Below are positions 60,619 to 64,000 of a stretch of 64,000 nucleotides of DNA, piece by piece. The position numbers were made by a program, and so were the translations under genes. Under the pieces are notes generated by a model, which was not told where the DNA came from, did no database searches, and was given only the letters and a program-made list of their open reading frames with translations. Every line of letters begins with the position of its first letter. Position 1 is the first letter of the stretch. The stretch comes from Hyphomicrobiales bacterium (GTDB lineage Bacteria; Pseudomonadota; Alphaproteobacteria; Rhizobiales; Rhizobiaceae): assembly GCA_900471485.1 (NCBI GenBank), contig UCEU01000011.1, positions 1-64,000 on the forward strand. The letters run 5' to 3'.

Positions 60619-60620
60619 GC

Positions 60621-61202
60621 GTGGCGTCCTTCGTGACGCTGCGTCCCGCCACACGGGATGACGCGGCCGAACTGGCTATCCTCTCGGACATTGCCTCGCA
60701 CGGCTTCGCCTCATGGCTTTGGCTGGGCGCTGCGGCCACCGCGGGCTGTGATACGCCGATGGAGTTCGGTCGGCTGAAGATGCGTCGAGACAAAGGCTAT
60801 GGAACATGGCGCCACGCGGTGCTGGCCGAAGCCTACGGAGAGACGGCGGGCGCGGCGATCGGTTACGCGCTGGGCGAGGACGTAAAGAACATGGAGGTCG
60901 ACCGCGTGGCTTTGCAGCCGGTGATCGACCTGCAGAAGATGGTTGTTGGCAGCTGGTTCATTGCAACGCTCGGCGTCTATAGCCATCTGCGCGGCATCGG
61001 CATCGGCAGGGAAATACTTAAAGGTCAGATCGACAGGGCAGGGACGCTGCCGGTCAGTCTGATCACCGCAAGTGACAATGAAGCGGCTCTGTCGCTTTAC
61101 AAGAAGAATGGATTTTCGGAAGCGGCGCGCCAAGATGCGATGTCTCTTTTCGAAAGCAGCAGGAAACACGAGTGGGTGCTTCTCACCCGCGACGCCCGAT
61201 AA
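60621..61202 (+). CDS. GNAT family N-acetyltransferase
   Basis: 193 aa from GTG 60621. The frame is open far upstream but overlaps the SGNH gene, so this start is chosen. N-terminal VTLRPATRDDAAELAILSD. The acetyl-CoA loop is VYSHLRGIGIGREIL (R/QxxGxG/A), and the C-terminal ASDNEAALSLYKKNGF is a typical GNAT end. The substrate is unknown. It lies between the SGNH gene (2 bases) and lpdA (15 bases). Confidence 0.88.
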   Translation: MASFVTLRPATRDDAAELAILSDIASHGFASWLWLGAAATAGCDTPMEFGRLKMRRDKGYGTWRHAVLAEAYGETAGAAIGYALGEDVKNMEVDRVALQPVIDLQKMVVGSWFIATLGVYSHLRGIGIGREILKGQIDRAGTLPVSLITASDNEAALSLYKKNGFSEAARQDAMSLFESSRKHEWVLLTRDAR

Positions 61203-61217
61203 CAAAGGCAGGAAAAC

Positions 61218-62663
61218 ATGGCTGAGAATTACGACGTCATCATCATCGGCTCCGGTCCCGGCGGCTATGTGGCCGCTGTGCGCGCCAGCCAGCTCGGTCT
61301 CAAGACCGCGATCGTCGAGCGCGAGCACCTGGGCGGCATCTGCCTGAACTGGGGCTGCATCCCGACCAAGGCGCTGCTGCGCTCGGCCGAGATCCTCGAC
61401 CACGCCAACCACGCCAAAGACTACGGCCTTGTGCTCGAAGGCAAGATGAGCGCCGACGTGAAGGCAGTTGTCGCCCGCTCGCGCGGCGTCTCCGCGCGCC
61501 TCAACGGCGGCGTCGGCTTCTTGATGAAGAAGAACAAGGTCGATGTGATCTGGGGCGAAGCCAGGATCACCAAGCCGGGCGAAATCGTCGTCGGCAAGTC
61601 CTCCAAGCCCGTCGTCGAGCCGCAGAACCCGGTTCCGAAAAACGTCAAGGGCGAGGGCACCTACACCGCCAAGCACATCATCGTCGCCACAGGCGCTCGT
61701 CCGCGCGCGCTGCCGGGCATCGAGCCGGATGGCAAGCTGATCTGGACCTATTTCGAGGCGATGAAGCCGGCAGCCCTGCCGAAGTCGCTGATCGTCATGG
61801 GCTCGGGCGCCATCGGCATCGAGTTCGCGAGCTTCTACCGCTCGATGGGCGTTGACGTCACCGTCGTTGAAGTGATGCCGACGATCATGCCGGTCGAGGA
61901 CGTCGAAGTCACCGCGATCGCGCGCAAGCAGCTTGAAAAGCGCGGTATGAAGATCCTGACCAGCGCCAAGATCACCAAGGTCGAAAAGGCTGCCGATAGC
62001 CTGACCGCCCATGTCGAGACGGCCGACGGCAAGGTCCAGCAGATCACCGCCGACCGTATGATCTCGGCCGTAGGCGTCCAGGGCAACATCGAAAACCTCG
62101 GCCTCGAAGCCGTCGGCGTGAAGACCGACCGCGGCTGCGTCGTCATCGACGGCTACGGCAAGACCAATATCGCGGGCATTTACGCCATCGGTGACGTCGC
62201 CGGCCCGCCGATGCTTGCCCACAAGGCCGAGCACGAAGGCGTCGTCTGCGTCGAAAAGATCGTCGGCCTGCCGAACGTTCACGCCACCGACAAGGGAAAG
62301 GTCCCCGGCTGCACCTACTGCAACCCGCAGGTCGCCTCTGTTGGTCTGACGGAAGCCAAGGCCAAGGAAGCCGGCCGCGACATCCGCGTTGGTCGCTTCT
62401 CCTTTGCCGCCAACGGCAAGGCGATCGCGCTCGGCGAGGACCAGGGTCTCTGCAAGGTGATCTTCGACAAGAAGACCGGCGAACTGCTCGGCGCGCACAT
62501 GGTCGGCGCCGAAGTCACCGAACTCATCCAGGGCTTCGTCGTCGCCATGAACCTGGAAACGACCGAAGAAGAACTGATGCACACCATATTCCCGCATCCG
62601 ACGGTTTCCGAAACCATGAAGGAAGCGGTTCTGGATGCTTATGGTCGCGTCCTCAACGCTTGA
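61218..62663 (+). CDS. lpdA: Dihydrolipoyl dehydrogenase (PDH E3)
   Basis: 481 aa. It reoxidises dihydrolipoamide, reducing NAD+. FAD fold YDVIIIGSGPGGYVAAVRAS, redox disulfide Cys42/Cys47 in GGICLNWGCIP, NAD fold VMGSGAIGIEFASFY, and the C-terminal HPTVSETMKEA with the catalytic His. A ~15-residue insertion near 130-150 (SSKPVVEPQNPVPK) marks the PDH-linked alphaproteobacterial form. Confidence 0.97.
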   Translation: MAENYDVIIIGSGPGGYVAAVRASQLGLKTAIVEREHLGGICLNWGCIPTKALLRSAEILDHANHAKDYGLVLEGKMSADVKAVVARSRGVSARLNGGVGFLMKKNKVDVIWGEARITKPGEIVVGKSSKPVVEPQNPVPKNVKGEGTYTAKHIIVATGARPRALPGIEPDGKLIWTYFEAMKPAALPKSLIVMGSGAIGIEFASFYRSMGVDVTVVEVMPTIMPVEDVEVTAIARKQLEKRGMKILTSAKITKVEKAADSLTAHVETADGKVQQITADRMISAVGVQGNIENLGLEAVGVKTDRGCVVIDGYGKTNIAGIYAIGDVAGPPMLAHKAEHEGVVCVEKIVGLPNVHATDKGKVPGCTYCNPQVASVGLTEAKAKEAGRDIRVGRFSFAANGKAIALGEDQGLCKVIFDKKTGELLGAHMVGAEVTELIQGFVVAMNLETTEEELMHTIFPHPTVSETMKEAVLDAYGRVLNA

Positions 62664-62739
62664 TAATTTTCTTCGCCGCTCTCTATGACGGATTGGATTC
62701 CATCCGATCACGGACTGGAAAAAGCGAAAGGAAATCATC

Positions 62740-62994
62740 ATGTCTATGGGTACGCAGGCACTCGTCATCTTCCTCCTGATCGGTCTGGTCGCGGGCTTCC
62801 TCGCCAGTCTGATCGTTGGCGGAGGCGGATTGATACGGTGCCTGCTCAGCGGCATCATCGGCGCGTTCGTCGGAGGCTTCCTCTTCAACGCGCTGGGGAT
62901 CTCGCTCGGTATCGACAATGCGCTCGTCGTGCAGATCATTCATGCCACGGTCGGCGCCATCATCGTGGTGCTGATCGCAAGGGCGATAGCTTGA
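62740..62994 (+). CDS. GlsB/YeaQ/YmgE family membrane protein
   Basis: 84 aa, almost wholly hydrophobic with three spans. It contains the family glycine-rich pattern LVAGFLASLIVGGGGLIRC and GIIGAFVGGFLF. The 'transglycosylase-associated' label comes from old annotation; a stress-response membrane role is assumed. AAAGGAAA lies upstream of ATG 62740. A second copy follows 14 bases later. Confidence 0.85.
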   Translation: MSMGTQALVIFLLIGLVAGFLASLIVGGGGLIRCLLSGIIGAFVGGFLFNALGISLGIDNALVVQIIHATVGAIIVVLIARAIA

Positions 62995-63008
62995 GGGGAT
63001 AGGACGGC

Positions 63009-63257
63009 ATGGAAGGCGTGGGCTGGATTACGACGATCATCGTCGGCGGCTTGGCGGGATGGCTCGCGGGCATTTTGATGGGCATACGCTTCGGCGTCTT
63101 GATGAACATCGTCATCGGCATCGTGGGAGCTGTCATAGCGAGCGCGATCTTCACCCGCGCCGGGATCTATGTCGCCAGCGGTTGGCTGGGTTACCTTGTC
63201 ACGGGTTTCATCGGCTCTTGTATCTTGCTATTTCTGGCAAAACTCGTCAGACGCTGA
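63009..63257 (+). CDS. Second GlsB/YeaQ-like membrane protein
   Basis: 82 aa with three predicted spans. Same layout as the preceding gene ([32 protein letters not shown]), but diverged. It probably arose by tandem duplication. GGGATAGGA lies upstream of ATG 63009. It leads into lipA 40 bases later. Confidence 0.78.
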   Translation: MEGVGWITTIIVGGLAGWLAGILMGIRFGVLMNIVIGIVGAVIASAIFTRAGIYVASGWLGYLVTGFIGSCILLFLAKLVRR

Positions 63258-63297
63258 CGAAAGAGGCCGCTTCCGGCGGTTTGAAGGCAGGTTATTG

Positions 63298-64000
63298 ATG
63301 GTAACTATTCTCGACAGGATCAATCCAAACGCTGAAAAGCGCGTGCGGCACCCGGAAAAGGCACATCGCCCGGACACGGAAGTCATGCGCAAGCCGGACT
63401 GGATCCGCGTCAAGGCGCCGACCTCCAAGGGCTACGCCGAAACCCGCTCGATCGTGAAGGAGCACAAGCTCGTCACCGTCTGCGAGGAAGCCGGCTGCCC
63501 GAATATCGGCGAGTGCTGGGACAAGAAGCACGCGACCTTCATGATCATGGGCGAGATCTGTACGCGCGCCTGTTCCTTCTGCAACGTCGCGACAGGCAAG
63601 CCGAACGCGCTCGACATGGCCGAGCCCGAGAGCGTGGCGAAGGCCGTCAAGGAGATGGGCCTCAGCCACGTGGTCATCACCTCGGTTGACCGTGACGATC
63701 TGGAAGACGGCGGCGCCGAGCACTTCGAAAAGGTGATCTGGGCGATCCGCGCCGCTTCTCCGACGACCACCATCGAAATCCTGACGCCCGACTTCCTGAA
63801 GAAGCCCGGTGCGCTGGAGCGCGTCGTCGCCGCCAAGCCCGACGTCTTCAACCACAACATGGAAACCGTACCGGGCAACTATCTGACGGTCCGTCCCGGC
63901 GCCCGTTACTTCCACTCCGTTCGCCTGCTGCAGCGCGTGAAGGAACTGGATCCGACCATGTTCACCAAGTCTGGCATCATGGTCGGCCTCGGCGAGGAGC
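63298..64000 (+). CDS. lipA: Lipoyl synthase (partial, runs off the window)
   Basis: The first 234 residues are visible. It inserts sulfur into octanoyl groups on E2-type lipoyl domains (PdhB, PdhC and others). Auxiliary Fe-S cluster ligands: [12 protein letters not shown] (Cys-x4-Cys-x5-Cys). Radical-SAM cluster: [25 protein letters not shown] continues the fold. ATG 63298 follows a weak CAGG site. Its place after lpdA links cofactor supply to the PDH genes. Confidence 0.97.
   Translation, partial: MVTILDRINPNAEKRVRHPEKAHRPDTEVMRKPDWIRVKAPTSKGYAETRSIVKEHKLVTVCEEAGCPNIGECWDKKHATFMIMGEICTRACSFCNVATGKPNALDMAEPESVAKAVKEMGLSHVVITSVDRDDLEDGGAEHFEKVIWAIRAASPTTTIEILTPDFLKKPGALERVVAAKPDVFNHNMETVPGNYLTVRPGARYFHSVRLLQRVKELDPTMFTKSGIMVGLGEE

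Noticed and set aside
60711..62939. 742-residue reverse open frame across lpdA
   Set aside because: Shadow of lpdA and the acetyltransferase gene; no independent coding signs.

Overview
The window is a stretch of alphaproteobacterial core chromosome. It almost certainly comes from the Rhizobiaceae (Ensifer/Sinorhizobium, Rhizobium or Agrobacterium relatives). The evidence is high GC and several lineage markers: the general amino-acid permease operon aapJQMP, polyhydroxyalkanoate synthase with a phasin, LpxI instead of LpxH, a PDH E1-beta with its own lipoyl domain, a LexA box of the GTTC-N7-GTTC type, and DUF2778, DUF1849/EipB, DUF3126 and DUF3597 proteins. The gene order rpsB-tsf-pyrH-frr-uppS-cdsA-rseP-bamA-lpxD-fabZ-lpxA-lpxI-lpxB with convergent gltA is the usual order in this group. 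I see no phage, insertion sequence, CRISPR array or plasmid function.

Layout. 1-5.2 kb: the end of an unknown gene, a DUF2778 L,D-transpeptidase-like envelope protein, a SAM methyltransferase, a VOC protein, and a lower-GC patch of three small secreted or membrane proteins that look accessory. 5.3-12.6 kb: phaC, a lipoprotein, an AlaC-like aminotransferase, homoserine dehydrogenase (hom), recJ and tRNA-Glu(TTC). 12.7-14.3 kb: a small secreted two-repeat protein, then about three tandem copies of a ~233-bp non-coding repeat. 14.3-20.2 kb: aapJQMP, divergent from metC. 20.2-25.3 kb: FAD monooxygenase plus CHCC zinc-finger protein, alpha/beta hydrolase, cysE, DUF3126, DUF3597 and phasin. 25.4-33.3 kb: clpS-clpA, a PAP2 protein, the reverse-strand run RidA-GDPD-GNAT-HIT, and eipB. 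33.3-34.1 kb: a secreted pentapeptide-repeat protein.

34.3-47.4 kb holds translation (rpsB, tsf, frr), UMP kinase, then envelope assembly: undecaprenyl-PP synthase, CDP-diglyceride synthase, RseP, BamA and lipid A synthesis (lpxD-fabZ-lpxA-lpxI-lpxB). 47.4-55.6 kb holds gltA, comEC, lexA, a VOC protein coupled to kdsA, and eno. 55.7-64 kb holds ftsB and a pyruvate dehydrogenase/lipoate run: pdhA-pdhB-pdhC, an SGNH hydrolase, an acetyltransferase, lpdA, two GlsB-type membrane proteins and the start of lipA, which runs off the window.

The genes centre on the acetyl-CoA node (eno, PDH, gltA, PHB synthesis), envelope biogenesis and translation. No new multi-gene system is evident. The best leads are in RNA and regulatory DNA: an 11-bp helix that would bury the pdhA ribosome-binding site, a compact structured element between cysE and the DUF3126 gene, the tandem repeat array, and the palindrome cluster between aapJ and metC. 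Among proteins, the SGNH/GNAT pair inside the PDH-lipoate operon and the three-gene accessory patch deserve attention. Start codons were chosen by ribosome-binding-site spacing and family N-termini; alternatives are noted.
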